Shown: one piece after another, positions 35,483-45,019 of the stretch
How the letters are laid out: every line of letters begins with the position of its first letter
How positions within the stretch are numbered: position 1 is the stretch's first letter
Translations under genes and position numbers: made by a program
Source of the DNA: Taishania pollutisoli
Lineage (GTDB): Bacteria > Bacteroidota > Bacteroidia > Flavobacteriales_D > Crocinitomicaceae
Direction: 5' to 3'
DNA: 64,000 nucleotides
Assembly (NCBI RefSeq): GCF_014518315.1
Contig: NZ_JACVEL010000003.1
Span: 310,001 to 374,000, forward strand
The notes under the pieces: model-generated
The model's input: only the letters and a program-made list of their open reading frames with translations
Database searches by the model: none
What the model was told of the DNA's origin: nothing

Positions 35483-36514
35483 ATGCAGAAAATAGTAATT
35501 GTTGGTGGTGGTTTGGCAGGAAGTTGCCTTGGAGTTCAATTGGTCGCGTCCGGGTGTGATGTAACATTAATTGATAGTGGTATCAACCGTAGTTCGCGGG
35601 TAGCCGCAGGGATGATCAATCCGTTGGTTTTTAGGAGAATGACCAAAAGTTGGAGGGTCGATGAATTTATTCCTTATGCAGAGGCGTTTTACCGGTTGAT
35701 TGAGCAAACATCAGGGATCACTTTCTTCCATGAAACAACCATCCGGCGCTTTTTTTCATCGGAACAGGAACGGAATTTCTGGATTGAACGTCAACAAACA
35801 GATGCTTTTTCCTCTTATATGCATGTGATGAACGAGGAAGATGAGACACTTTTCCCCTATGCCAATCAGTTTGGTTCCGGGCGGGTGAAAAACAGCTTTT
35901 ATCTCGATACTGCTGTGTTGCTGGATGTACTCCACTCACTCCCGGATATTGATGTGCGCCGGGAATCTTTTGACCATTCTGAATTGAATCCTGCAGCAGG
36001 GGAGTACCGGGGTGAACAATTTGACGGTATCATTTTTTGTGAGGGCTACCAATCAAAAGAAAACCCATGGTTCGGATCACTTCCTGTTCAGTCAACAAAA
36101 GGAGAAATTCTTACGGTGGAAACAGAAGGATTGTCCCGTGAAGAATCACTCAATCGTAAATGTTTTACCCTGCATACTGGTAACGGACAATTTAAAGTGG
36201 GAGCCACGTACGTCTGGCATACGGACGATACAACACTCACTGAAGAAGGAAAAAATTTATTATTGGATAACCTGCGTTACCTGACGGATCTTCCTGTGAC
36301 AGTTGTGGCACAGCACGCAGGCGTACGCCCGACAACTCCGGACAGACGGCCGTTGATGGGAAAACATGCGATTTATAACAAGTTGTTCTTTTTTAACGGA
36401 TTGGGGACAAAAGGATACATGATGGCACCACTGTTGTCAAAAGAAATGGCAGATTTTGTAACCAAAGGAGCAGTGCTGCATCCGGAGTGTGATCTGAATC
36501 GGCTTCGCAGCTGA
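35483..36514 (+). CDS. FAD-dependent oxidoreductase (DadA/MnmC-like fold)
   Basis: A 343-residue flavoprotein. The N-terminal dinucleotide-binding motif is IVIVGGGLAGSCLGVQL, followed by RVAAGMINPLVFRRMTKSW, as in glycine oxidase/DAAO-type proteins. The C-terminal VRPTTPDRRPLMGKH and NGLGTKGYMMAPLLSKEMAD complete the FAD fold. The substrate is probably an amine or amino acid, but this cannot be decided. It is coupled to comF with a 3-base gap and runs convergently into the next gene, with one base between the stops. Confidence 0.83.
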   Translation: MQKIVIVGGGLAGSCLGVQLVASGCDVTLIDSGINRSSRVAAGMINPLVFRRMTKSWRVDEFIPYAEAFYRLIEQTSGITFFHETTIRRFFSSEQERNFWIERQQTDAFSSYMHVMNEEDETLFPYANQFGSGRVKNSFYLDTAVLLDVLHSLPDIDVRRESFDHSELNPAAGEYRGEQFDGIIFCEGYQSKENPWFGSLPVQSTKGEILTVETEGLSREESLNRKCFTLHTGNGQFKVGATYVWHTDDTTLTEEGKNLLLDNLRYLTDLPVTVVAQHAGVRPTTPDRRPLMGKHAIYNKLFFFNGLGTKGYMMAPLLSKEMADFVTKGAVLHPECDLNRLRS

Positions 36515-36515
36515 T

Positions 36516-38921
36516 TTACTTCAGGACATTGACATGCCCGACCAGCTTCCCTTCAATTCCATTTCGGGCCGTGTACGAAATTTTATAGGTATACGTACCA
36601 TCCGGAACCGTCATGTTTTTATAGGTACCGTCCCATTCGAAATTTACATCATCTGAACGGTAAACCCGCTCACCCCATCGGTTATAGATACTCACGGAAA
36701 GGAGATTGATGTTCACCGTAGATACCTTAAAGGTCTTATTAAACCGGTCGATATCCGGTGTAAAAGTATTCGGCACGTAGATATAATACTCCTCGATAAT
36801 GGTTATCGGTTTTTGTATGGTGTCTTTACATCCTTTGTCATCCGTTGCAATGAGGGTTACGATATAGACTCCGGGGTCTGCGTAGGTTGTGTTGGGATGT
36901 ACGGCTGTCGAGGTACTTCCGTTTCCGAAATCCCATTCGTAGGTATCGGAATTGATGCTTAAATTCTGAAAGGTCAGTTCCAGATTGTTAAACGGAACAC
37001 TGCTGATCATTGCGAAATTGGCCGTAGGTTTTACAACAGTAACCCGTACCTGTTCTGCTACACTAAATGTCTGGCATTCATCTGAAACAACCAGCATGTA
37101 ATCTGTTGTAACGGACGGGTTGACCCATACATCCGGAGTGGTTTCATTGCTGTGCGGCCAGTGGTAATAATATTGACCATATCCGCCTGTAACGACAGAG
37201 GTCAGTAAAACAGAATCTCCCGGACAGATTTCAACGTCAGGACTTAGTTCTACCACCAGCGGAGGGCTGGTAATTGTATAGGTAATGTCATGTGTTTCCG
37301 TAATGCCACAAGCATCTGTAACTTCCACCGTGTAGACGGTTGTCCGTGAAGGAGTGACAGTTTGACTGGCTTGTGTCCCCAGTATTTCACCCTGGTCAGA
37401 TGTCCATTGATACGTATATCCGCCAAAACCTCCGCTTGCCACAACGTCAAGTGTTGCGGGAACATACGGACATATTTCTGTGATATCCGGCGTTCCTGTA
37501 ATCGTAATTGGCGTAAAAACAGGCACTGTTACAGTGATTGATTGGGTGACCGGTTGCTGGATACATTCGTCCGTCACAGTCAGCGTGTACGTAGTGGTGG
37601 TCAATGGCGCGACGGTAATGTTTGGCGTGGTTTCACCAGTGTTCCATTGATATGTATATGGTTGTCCGCCACCTGACACGGTAGAAGTAAGCGATACCTC
37701 TTCTCCCGGGCAGGCAACTTCTGTAGCTGACACAGTAAGTTGTACTGGTTCGATATCGCGGATAAACAACTCCAACTGCTGTGTTCGTTGCTCCCCGCAA
37801 TTGTCCAGGTAATTAAATGTAAATTTAACATTTTCTGTTCCTTCGTTTAAACCGTCGAGGATGGAAACCAGGTTGAATTCTGTAAACAAAGCCCCTGCAG
37901 GGATTGTTACTGATGAAGGAACTGTCTGGTAATCTACACCGTTTGTTGCCGACCCGGAAGTTGCGATGTTAATCGTTAAAGGAGAATTGATGTTGCAATT
38001 GGTTCGTTCCAGTCGGATTTTCGCTTCCGAGCATGGTTCTGCAAGCACATTGTTCTCGGGAAATACCTGATTTAATAGCGTATAGCTCACTTTTAACGGA
38101 TCATTTGCTTTGAAACTTTTTGCCTCCAGGAATATTCCTGAATCCCATACGGGGTCACCTACGTCGGCAATTGCCAGTGTTAACCGGTACGTTGCGTTAC
38201 ACTGTATTTTTGCTTTGGCTGTTAACACACGTGTAAAGCCGTCGTATTGAATATAAATAGGACTCTGGTTGAACGGTGTTTGATTCCCGTTTCCGTTTGG
38301 AACATAATATTGAGGATTGCTTGGCCCGGTAACGGGTACTCCTTGTGCAGGAGCTGTATTTCCGTTATTCACACTGTTAATTGCCACAACGGCTCCGTTG
38401 GGTAAGCGCGCAATGTTTTGTTGCCCGGAAAATCCGGGGCCGGAGATAAAAAATCCGAATACATCATTGAATTGGGAACCAACATATTCAGGGTACTCTT
38501 CTGAACCAAAGACATACCGAAATTCGATTGAGTCGGAACAAGTTTGAAAGTCAAATGCCAGTACGGATGCGTTAAAAGTCTGATTACCTACAATACCAGA
38601 TAATAATTGATATCCGGGTGTTCCGTTGTCAACTCCTGAACTGGCAGAATTATTCGGACCTATCGGCCCGTTCTGATTTCCGATGATGGTACCTGTTGTC
38701 ATCACAATACCACTTTGAATTCCCAGGTTGGTGCCCGTTGCATCAAATCGTCCCAAAGCAGTTGTTGCTCCCTGAAACGTAATGTTGGTAACGGTAATGC
38801 CCGGATCTCCTAATAATACGTTCTGTACCAACGAGACAGGATCCTGAACCTGAGTTGTTAGCTGAGACATACCATTGAGGATGGTACAACAAAAGAATAC
38901 TATACTTGTAAAATACCTCAT
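36516..38921 (-). CDS. T9SS-exported choice-of-anchor L adhesin-like protein
   Basis: An 801-residue secreted protein. A signal peptide (SIVFFCCTILNGMSQ) is followed by a choice-of-anchor L domain at about residues 30-250, including FRYVFGSEEYPEY. A Calx-beta-like region follows (LNEGTENVKFTFNYLDNC), then three Ig-like/SprB-type repeats each carrying a YxYxW motif (TYQWNTGETTP, TYQWTSDQ, YYHWPHSNETTP). A PKD domain (YEWDFGNGSTSTAVHP) precedes the C-terminal T9SS type B sorting domain (YVPNTFTPD ... YNRWGERVYRSD ... WDGTYKN), the gliding-motility-associated form. It is probably a cell-surface or secreted adhesin. It is convergent with the FAD oxidoreductase. Confidence 0.9.
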   Translation of the reverse strand: MRYFTSIVFFCCTILNGMSQLTTQVQDPVSLVQNVLLGDPGITVTNITFQGATTALGRFDATGTNLGIQSGIVMTTGTIIGNQNGPIGPNNSASSGVDNGTPGYQLLSGIVGNQTFNASVLAFDFQTCSDSIEFRYVFGSEEYPEYVGSQFNDVFGFFISGPGFSGQQNIARLPNGAVVAINSVNNGNTAPAQGVPVTGPSNPQYYVPNGNGNQTPFNQSPIYIQYDGFTRVLTAKAKIQCNATYRLTLAIADVGDPVWDSGIFLEAKSFKANDPLKVSYTLLNQVFPENNVLAEPCSEAKIRLERTNCNINSPLTINIATSGSATNGVDYQTVPSSVTIPAGALFTEFNLVSILDGLNEGTENVKFTFNYLDNCGEQRTQQLELFIRDIEPVQLTVSATEVACPGEEVSLTSTVSGGGQPYTYQWNTGETTPNITVAPLTTTTYTLTVTDECIQQPVTQSITVTVPVFTPITITGTPDITEICPYVPATLDVVASGGFGGYTYQWTSDQGEILGTQASQTVTPSRTTVYTVEVTDACGITETHDITYTITSPPLVVELSPDVEICPGDSVLLTSVVTGGYGQYYYHWPHSNETTPDVWVNPSVTTDYMLVVSDECQTFSVAEQVRVTVVKPTANFAMISSVPFNNLELTFQNLSINSDTYEWDFGNGSTSTAVHPNTTYADPGVYIVTLIATDDKGCKDTIQKPITIIEEYYIYVPNTFTPDIDRFNKTFKVSTVNINLLSVSIYNRWGERVYRSDDVNFEWDGTYKNMTVPDGTYTYKISYTARNGIEGKLVGHVNVLK

Positions 38922-39087
38922 TCAATCTATTAGACGCAAAAATAAAGAAAACGTTTCTTGCATTTTCTCCAAATGTTGTGCCGAATTATTAAAATGTGTT
39001 AATTATTAATTCATTGGTTTTTATAAAATTACGATTTTATTGAAAATTTATTGGCTGTTGTCCGAAAAAATAATCACTTTTGAATGG

Positions 39088-39930
39088 ATGAACAGAATGA
39101 GAAGGTGGCTGACCAATTGGCAAAAGCAGTTAAAGTTTGCTGTTTATGACCCCAAGAATTTCAATGAGATTTTTGGCTTTACTACGTCTAAAATACGTCT
39201 TTTTTCATTGGTGTTACTTGTTTTTATCATCACTGTTGTATTGGTATTCTTCGTGTTGAGCCGGACATCGTTTGGGAAAAACCTGATTACGGCGGGAACT
39301 TCTCCTGAGGAAGCGGAAATCATCGATCAACGGGTGCGCATCGATTCGTTGGCAGGACAGGTGAAAGCGCAAGATGCTTACATTGCCAATTTGAGACGTT
39401 TACTGTTCGGAGATTTTAAAGCGGATTCTGTTGCAAGCGAGAAACCCGAGGTAAAAATAAATCCCAATTCCATCAATGCAAATCCAAGCAAAGCCGAATT
39501 GCAGGTAGGTGAAAATGTAAAAGCAGATCAATATACCAATTCCGCGAAGACACCAACAGATTTTGTTCATTTTATTGTTCCTGTAAAAGGAAAAATCAGC
39601 CAACGGTTCAATGCGAAAAATCATCAGGCGATTGATATTGTGACGCCCCCGGACACCTATTTTGCAGCCTGTCTGTCGGGAACGGTTATCTATTCGGGTT
39701 TTTCTCAGAAAGATGGAAATATACTGATCATTGAACATCCGAATAATTACTTATCCGTATACAAACATGCCCGGACGACCTTAAAAAAAGCAGGGGAGAA
39801 AGTACGGGTAGGTGATGTTATCGGAATTGTAGGAAATACCGGAGCGAATACATCCGGACCTCATTTGCATTTTGAGTTGTGGCTCAACCAACAGGCAGTT
39901 GATCCGATGAAGTATATGCAGTTTGAATGA
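39088..39930 (+). CDS. M23 family peptidoglycan metallopeptidase
   Basis: A 280-residue membrane-anchored LytM/M23 peptidase. One transmembrane helix (LFSLVLLVFIITVVLVFFVL) is near the N-terminus, then a linker with a short coiled coil, then the peptidase domain with HQAIDIV (first His/Asp pair) and GPHLHFELW (HxH), followed by the usual last strands. It probably cuts peptide crosslinks in the cell wall. The frame extends to TTG at 39040, but the ATG at 39088 gives a natural MNRMRRWLTNW start. It converges on uvrC with a 2-base gap. Confidence 0.88.
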   Translation: MNRMRRWLTNWQKQLKFAVYDPKNFNEIFGFTTSKIRLFSLVLLVFIITVVLVFFVLSRTSFGKNLITAGTSPEEAEIIDQRVRIDSLAGQVKAQDAYIANLRRLLFGDFKADSVASEKPEVKINPNSINANPSKAELQVGENVKADQYTNSAKTPTDFVHFIVPVKGKISQRFNAKNHQAIDIVTPPDTYFAACLSGTVIYSGFSQKDGNILIIEHPNNYLSVYKHARTTLKKAGEKVRVGDVIGIVGNTGANTSGPHLHFELWLNQQAVDPMKYMQFE

Positions 39931-39932
39931 CC

Positions 39933-41729
39933 TTATTTGTTGAGGAATTGAAACAATAATGCCGCTTTTCCTTTTCCGATGACAACTTCTAACTCTTCCA
40001 GTGATGCTTCTTTGATTCGCTTCACTGATTTAAAATATTTCATCAGTTCAACCTGGGTTTTTTCACCAATTCCCTTTACTTCCAATAACTCTGATTGAAT
40101 GGCAGATTTACTGCGTTTGTTGCGGTGATGGGTAATGCCGAACCGGTGGGCTTCGTTTCGTAAATGCTGAATAACTTTCAGGCTTTCTGAACGTTTGTCG
40201 ATGTAAATAGGAAGTGAATCCCCGGGAAAGAAAATTTCTTCGAGTTTTTTTGCAATGCCGACAATGGCTACTTTTCCTCTTAAGTTTAACTGATCCAATG
40301 CCGTCATGGCCGAAGAAAGTTGCCCTTTACCACCATCAATAACAATGAGTTGAGGCAATGATTCTTCTTCATCCACCATCCGTTTGTAGCGACGGAAGAC
40401 CGCTTCTTCCATAGAAGCAAAATCGTTTGGACCTTCCACTGTTTTAATGTTGAAATGGCGGTAATCTTTTTTGCTGGGCTTGGCATTTTTGAATACCACA
40501 CATGCGGATACCGGATTGGTTCCCTGTATATTCGAGTTGTCAAAACATTCGATGTGAACCGGCAATTCCTTGAGTCGGAAATCTTTTTTGATTTGCTCGA
40601 GAATTCGTTCCGTTGCTTTTTCCGGGTTTTTAATGCTTTCTTTTTTGCGTTTTTCCAACCGGTAGAAAGAAGCATTGCGTTGTGAAAGTTCCAACAGACT
40701 TTTTTTATCTCCGATTTGTGGGACGGTCAGGCGGATGTCAGAAAGTTCAGTCTCAAATAATCGTTCTACAAGTACCTCTTTTGCCTGGCTGTTGAATTGT
40801 TCACGCATCCGGAGCAGGACGTAATCAAGGACCTGTTCATCTGTTTCATCGAGACTGGTTTTTACCTCAATGGTAAGTCCGTGAACAATCGCCCCGCTGA
40901 TGATGCTCAGGTAATTGACAAAGCGTGTCGTTCCGTCTTCAACCATTGTGATGACATCTACCTCGTGAATTTTGGGTGATACAATCGTTGATTTTGCCTG
41001 GAATCGCTGCAACACGTCCAGTTTCTCTTTGACTTCCTGAGCTTCTTCAAAGGCATACACATCGGCATGTTCTTTCATTTGCTTTTTCAACAGGTTGATC
41101 ACCGAAGAAATATTTCCTTTCAGAATGGTTTCTATTGCTTCTATCTGTTGGTTGTACGATGCTTCTGACTGCCTTCCTACACAAGGACCGAGGCAATTCC
41201 CGATGTGGTATTCCAGACAAACTTTGTATTTGCGTTCTTCGAGTTTTTGCTTGCGCAAATCAAGGGAACAGGTACGAAGCGGGTACAAATCCCGGATCAG
41301 CTGGAGTAAAGTATTCATTACCCTCACGCTTGAATACGGTCCGAAGTACATCGATCCGTCTTTCACAATATTGCGTGTGGAGAAAACACGTGGAAAAGCT
41401 TCTTTCCTGACGCAAATCCACGGATATGTTTTGTCGTCCTTTAGTTGAATGTTGTACTTGGGTTTGTACTCCTTGATGAGGTTGTTTTCCAGGAGCAAGG
41501 CATCCAGTTCGGTATCGACAACAATGTACTGAATGTCACAGATGGCTTTGACCAGCAGACGTGTTTTGTTGTTTTCCAACGTTTTTGAAAAGTAGGAGGT
41601 GACCCGTTTTTTGAGGTTTTTAGCTTTTCCTACATAGATAATCGCTCCTTTTTCGTTGAAATACTGGTACACTCCCGGTTTATCGGGAAGTAATTTAATT
41701 TTATCCAACAGTTGTTGAGCGGTATCCAT
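39933..41729 (-). CDS. uvrC: UvrABC system protein C (excinuclease)
   Basis: A 598-residue nucleotide excision repair nuclease that makes both incisions around damage marked by UvrB. The N-terminal GIY-YIG domain is PGVYQYF...AIIYVGKAKNLKKRV. The middle has the UvrBC-like segment CLEYHIGNCLGPCVG with four Cys, and the C-terminal RNase H-like nuclease contains CFDNSNIQGTNPVSACVVF and VIDGGKGQL. Helix-hairpin-helix motifs (VKGIGEKTQVELM) close it. Its promoter box lies 5 bases upstream of the ATG. Confidence 0.97.
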   Translation of the reverse strand: MDTAQQLLDKIKLLPDKPGVYQYFNEKGAIIYVGKAKNLKKRVTSYFSKTLENNKTRLLVKAICDIQYIVVDTELDALLLENNLIKEYKPKYNIQLKDDKTYPWICVRKEAFPRVFSTRNIVKDGSMYFGPYSSVRVMNTLLQLIRDLYPLRTCSLDLRKQKLEERKYKVCLEYHIGNCLGPCVGRQSEASYNQQIEAIETILKGNISSVINLLKKQMKEHADVYAFEEAQEVKEKLDVLQRFQAKSTIVSPKIHEVDVITMVEDGTTRFVNYLSIISGAIVHGLTIEVKTSLDETDEQVLDYVLLRMREQFNSQAKEVLVERLFETELSDIRLTVPQIGDKKSLLELSQRNASFYRLEKRKKESIKNPEKATERILEQIKKDFRLKELPVHIECFDNSNIQGTNPVSACVVFKNAKPSKKDYRHFNIKTVEGPNDFASMEEAVFRRYKRMVDEEESLPQLIVIDGGKGQLSSAMTALDQLNLRGKVAIVGIAKKLEEIFFPGDSLPIYIDKRSESLKVIQHLRNEAHRFGITHHRNKRSKSAIQSELLEVKGIGEKTQVELMKYFKSVKRIKEASLEELEVVIGKGKAALLFQFLNK

Positions 41730-41733
41730 TTTA

Positions 41734-41741
41734 CAAAAATA
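41734..41741 (-). promoter_or_regulatory. Promoter -7 box of uvrC
   Basis: The reverse strand reads TATTTTTG, matching TAnnTTTG, 5 bases upstream of the uvrC ATG. Confidence 0.55.
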
Positions 41742-41813
41742 ATCAGAAGATTTTGAATTGGAACAGACTGTGGCGATACTTCTGCTATGATAAACATGGT
41801 GTACAGGTGAATG

Positions 41814-42506
41814 TTAATCACCGAACTTTTCCCGGATAATATTCAGGACATGTTCCAACTGGGATTCCCGTGTGAAATGACTGGTATCAATCAGGATGGC
41901 ATCAGGTGTCTGAATGAGTGGCCCTTCTTCCCTGGTGCGGTCTGTCTGGTCGCGTTCCTGAAGGTTTTGAAGTACGCTTTCCAGCGATGTTTCGATGCCT
42001 TTGCTTTGCATTTCCCTGAGCCGTCTCTCTGCCCGGATTAGCGGATCGGCAGTTACAAAAAACTTCAGGTCTGCATCGGGAAAAACAACTGATCCGATGT
42101 CGCGGCCATCCATAACAACTCCTCCGTTTTTGCCCATTTCCCGTTGTGAGGCAACCAACTTATGCCGCACCTCTTTGATCGCGGCTATTTTTGATACGAC
42201 TGCCGCTACTTCCGGACGACGAATGATCTCTTCTACATCTGTCCCGTTGAGAAAAAGGTGCCGTTTTCCGGTTTCACTATTTTTTTTAAAATCCAGTTGA
42301 ATCTCCGGTAAAGAATCAGCCAGTTGATCTGTCAGAATAACGTCGCCCTGAATGAGCTGATTGTTGAGTGCATATAAAGCAACACCCCGGTACATTGCCC
42401 CGGTGTCGATGAAGGTGTAATCCAGTATCCTGGCCACATCTTTTGCGATGGTACTTTTACCACACGCTGAATACCCGTCAATGGCAATGATCAATTGTTT
42501 ATTCAT
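41814..42506 (-). CDS. cmk: Cytidylate kinase
   Basis: A 230-residue kinase that phosphorylates CMP and dCMP. The P-loop is DGYSACGKSTIAKD at residues 9-22; FIDTGAMYRGVALYAL and VMDGRDIGSVVFPDADLKFF are the CMP-binding and family motifs. DRTREEGPL is the lid. It is monocistronic, with a TATTTTTG box 13 bases upstream. It lies between uvrC and mce, all on the - strand. Confidence 0.96.
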   Translation of the reverse strand: MNKQLIIAIDGYSACGKSTIAKDVARILDYTFIDTGAMYRGVALYALNNQLIQGDVILTDQLADSLPEIQLDFKKNSETGKRHLFLNGTDVEEIIRRPEVAAVVSKIAAIKEVRHKLVASQREMGKNGGVVMDGRDIGSVVFPDADLKFFVTADPLIRAERRLREMQSKGIETSLESVLQNLQERDQTDRTREEGPLIQTPDAILIDTSHFTRESQLEHVLNIIREKFGD

Positions 42507-42518
42507 GTGGCAAATCTA

Positions 42519-42526
42519 CAAAAATA
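42519..42526 (-). promoter_or_regulatory. Promoter -7 box of cmk
   Basis: The reverse strand reads TATTTTTG, 13 bases upstream of the cmk ATG. Confidence 0.6.
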
Positions 42527-42550
42527 CCCGGCACGGGAAACGGGAGCGAA

Positions 42551-42952
42551 TCAACTTCTTTCCTGGCAGAGCTCCACCAACATTCCATTGGTGGATTTAG
42601 GATGAAGGAAGGCTATCAGTTTGTTGTCTGCCCCTTCTTTCGGAGTGCGCTGGATCATTTGGAAGCCCGCTGCTTCCAACCGTGTTATTTCGGCTTCAAT
42701 ATCTTCCACATCGAATGCGACGTGGTGGATCCCCGGCCCTCTCTTTTCGATGTATTTAGCAATTGGTGACTGTGGGTCTGTTGCGGCAACCAATTCAATT
42801 TTCGATTCACCTACCCGAAAGAAAGCGGTCTTTACAAATTCCGAACCGACTTCCTCAATTTTATAGCAGGGAGTGTTTAACAATTGTTCGTATAACACGA
42901 TGGTTTCTTCCAGGTTAGTAACCGCTACGCCTAAATGTTCTATTTTTCTCAT
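42551..42952 (-). CDS. mce: Methylmalonyl-CoA epimerase
   Basis: A 133-residue vicinal-oxygen-chelate protein (glyoxalase fold) that interconverts (R)- and (S)-methylmalonyl-CoA in propionyl-CoA metabolism. MRKIEHLGVAVTNLEETIVL at the start, RGPGIHHVAFDVEDIEAEI in the middle and a late MLVELCQ carry the metal ligands (His, His, Glu). No mutase or carboxylase gene is adjacent. It starts 20 bases after the terminator of the upstream T9SS-type gene. Confidence 0.92.
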   Translation of the reverse strand: MRKIEHLGVAVTNLEETIVLYEQLLNTPCYKIEEVGSEFVKTAFFRVGESKIELVAATDPQSPIAKYIEKRGPGIHHVAFDVEDIEAEITRLEAAGFQMIQRTPKEGADNKLIAFLHPKSTNGMLVELCQERS

Positions 42953-42964
42953 GCACCGTAAATT

Positions 42965-42993
42965 TAAAAAAAAAGACCTGGGTTATCAGGTCT
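42965..42993 (-). terminator. Rho-independent terminator of the T9SS type A gene
   Basis: On the - strand AGACCTG (42993-42987) and CAGGTCT (42980-42974) form a 7-bp stem with an ATAACC loop, followed at once by a run of nine T. It lies 22 bases after the stop of the 43016-43822 gene. Confidence 0.85.
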
Positions 42994-43015
42994 CTTCATT
43001 TATTTTCGTGTTGAA

Positions 43016-43822
43016 TTACTTCTTTACAAACTTCTCGTTGATGTTGTCAAAATTGATGTAGTACACACCTTTCAACAAGTTGGAACAGTTAACGGAACTA
43101 CCAACTCCTTTTTTAACAATGTTTCCGTATGCATCGTAAATTTCATAACGGGTTTCCACCGGAGTTCCGTTTGATGTGAATTGAATATCGTCTTTTACAA
43201 TTGCAGGTGATTTGACAACGGCAGCAATTTTTGAACTGAATTTGACCTGGTTGGAAACGCGTTTCTCTCCTGAATGGTCAATTTGTACAACTCTGAAAAC
43301 GTTTTCTCCTGAATGCGGCGTTACTTTAAACTCGTATTTGTTGGTTCCCGAAGTACCGATCCCGTCCACTTCACCCACAGCAACCCATTTGTTCCAACGG
43401 TATTGCTCAACGATGTATGGCAACTTTCCATTTTCATTTGTTGTTTCCCACTTTAACTTGTCTTCTGATACATTAATTGAAACCACGTTAAAGGTTGAAC
43501 GGGGCAGCAACACCTCCGGATTCAGTATTTTTGGTTTACATCCGTCGTGGTGCTCAATTACAATAAAAACAGGTTCTCCTAAGGCAATGTTGAAAATTCC
43601 AAAATCAATTTCGAATGCTCCTGAACCGGTTCCGCCGGGCATAATATCTCCATTTACGGTAACTTTTGTCGCACAGTAACCAAAACCTTCATCATCAATG
43701 GGATTTTGCACATACAGGTTTTTTCCCTGGTACGTGCCCTCAATAGACAACGCAGAGAAGGCGAAGTCACTGAAAAACAGTAATAATAGAGTGAGGAGAA
43801 TGTATGTTCTTTTCATTTTCAT
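43016..43822 (-). CDS. Secreted protein with T9SS type A-like sorting domain
   Basis: A 268-residue protein with a clear signal peptide (YILLTLLLLFFSDFAFSA). The N-terminal domain binds nothing that I recognise; it holds a VEQYRWNKWVAVGEVDG segment and a fibronectin-like strand set. The last 70 residues (SPAIVKDDIQFTSNG, YEIYDAYGNIVKKG, LKGVYYINF, ending in KFVKK) have the order of a Por-type T9SS C-terminal sorting signal. It probably goes to the cell surface. It is followed by a strong terminator. Confidence 0.78.
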   Translation of the reverse strand: MKMKRTYILLTLLLLFFSDFAFSALSIEGTYQGKNLYVQNPIDDEGFGYCATKVTVNGDIMPGGTGSGAFEIDFGIFNIALGEPVFIVIEHHDGCKPKILNPEVLLPRSTFNVVSINVSEDKLKWETTNENGKLPYIVEQYRWNKWVAVGEVDGIGTSGTNKYEFKVTPHSGENVFRVVQIDHSGEKRVSNQVKFSSKIAAVVKSPAIVKDDIQFTSNGTPVETRYEIYDAYGNIVKKGVGSSVNCSNLLKGVYYINFDNINEKFVKK

Positions 43823-44065
43823 TCAGTATAAACAGAAATAGTGATTTGAGTAATGTATCAAAAATCAAGTGCAATATTACTTCCATTTTTTGACAAATCA
43901 AAAATAATTCTCTTTAAATTGGGCGCGATTGTTAAAAAAATCATCTTAAGCTTTTTGTGCAATTGTTTTTTTCACAAAACCCTGGGTTCAACAGGACTTA
44001 AAATAACGCAGAATTCTTCTTCTTTGAAGAATCTTGATTACCTTCGTGATATCTCAATATTAGAA

Positions 44066-45019
44066 ATGAAAAACAGAATTACATCTTTATTCAATATCGA
44101 TTATCCGATTGTTCAGGCCGGAATGATTTGGTGCTCAGGCTGGGAGCTGGCGGCAGCCGTTTCCAATGCTGGCGGGTTGGGAATTATCGGCTCGGGAAGT
44201 ATGTATCCGGAAATCCTGGAAGAACACATTCAGAAATGCCAAAGAGCAACAAACAAGCCATTTGGGGTCAATCTGCCGATGCTCTACCCCGATATTGACA
44301 AACACATTGAAACAATTATCAAATACAACGTGCCGGTTGTTTTTACGTCTGCCGGAAACCCCAAAACATGGACAAGTCACCTGAAAAAACATGGAATTAC
44401 AGTTGTACATGTTGTATCCAGTCTGAAATTTGCGCTCAAGGCGCAGGAAGCGGGTGTTGATGCAGTGGTGGCAGAAGGATTTGAAGCGGGCGGACACAAC
44501 GGACGTGATGAAACAACAACGTTTTGCCTCATTCCCGCTGTTGCCGGTGAATTAACCATTCCGTTGATTGCCGCCGGAGGAATCGGTACCGGAAGAGGAA
44601 TGCTTGCAGCAATGAACCTGGGCGCAGACGGTGTACAAATCGGAAGCCGTTTTATTGCCACTCCCGAATCAAGTGCGCACGACCATTTCAAAAAAGCTAT
44701 TTTAGCGATGGGAGAAGGTGATACGCAGTTGACATTGAAAGAGTTGACACCTGTCCGGTTGGTGAAAAATGAATTTTACAAACGGGTACAGCAAGCATAT
44801 GAGAAAGGAGCTTCCGTTGAAGACCTGACGACATTGCTAGGAAGAGGAAGAGCCAAAAAAGGAATGTTTGAAGGAGATCTGATTGAAGGAGAGCTGGAAG
44901 TCGGACAGATTTCGGGATTGATCAATGAAATCAAACCTGCAGCTGCAATAGTGAAAGAACTGGTGGATGAATACAGACAGGCATTGAGCGAACAGACTAC
45001 ATCAAAATTTAATTTCTGA
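44066..45019 (+). CDS. Nitronate monooxygenase-family flavoprotein
   Basis: A 317-residue FMN-dependent TIM-barrel protein of the NMO/2-nitropropane dioxygenase family. NIDYPIVQAGMIWCSG begins the barrel; GVDAVVAEGFEAGGHNGRDE contains the AGGHxG motif with the catalytic His; IPLIAAGGIGTGRGMLAA and GADGVQIGSRFIAT bind FMN phosphate. It may detoxify nitronates or, as in FabK-type relatives, act on acyl groups. The frame is open to 43853, but the first 71 codons are not family-like, so the ATG at 44066 is chosen. It ends in TGATG overlapping the M16 gene. Confidence 0.9.
   Translation: MKNRITSLFNIDYPIVQAGMIWCSGWELAAAVSNAGGLGIIGSGSMYPEILEEHIQKCQRATNKPFGVNLPMLYPDIDKHIETIIKYNVPVVFTSAGNPKTWTSHLKKHGITVVHVVSSLKFALKAQEAGVDAVVAEGFEAGGHNGRDETTTFCLIPAVAGELTIPLIAAGGIGTGRGMLAAMNLGADGVQIGSRFIATPESSAHDHFKKAILAMGEGDTQLTLKELTPVRLVKNEFYKRVQQAYEKGASVEDLTTLLGRGRAKKGMFEGDLIEGELEVGQISGLINEIKPAAAIVKELVDEYRQALSEQTTSKFNF

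Noticed and set aside
43853-44065. A longer nitronate monooxygenase start
   Set aside because: The first 71 codons do not resemble the family; the ATG at 44066 directly precedes the barrel start.
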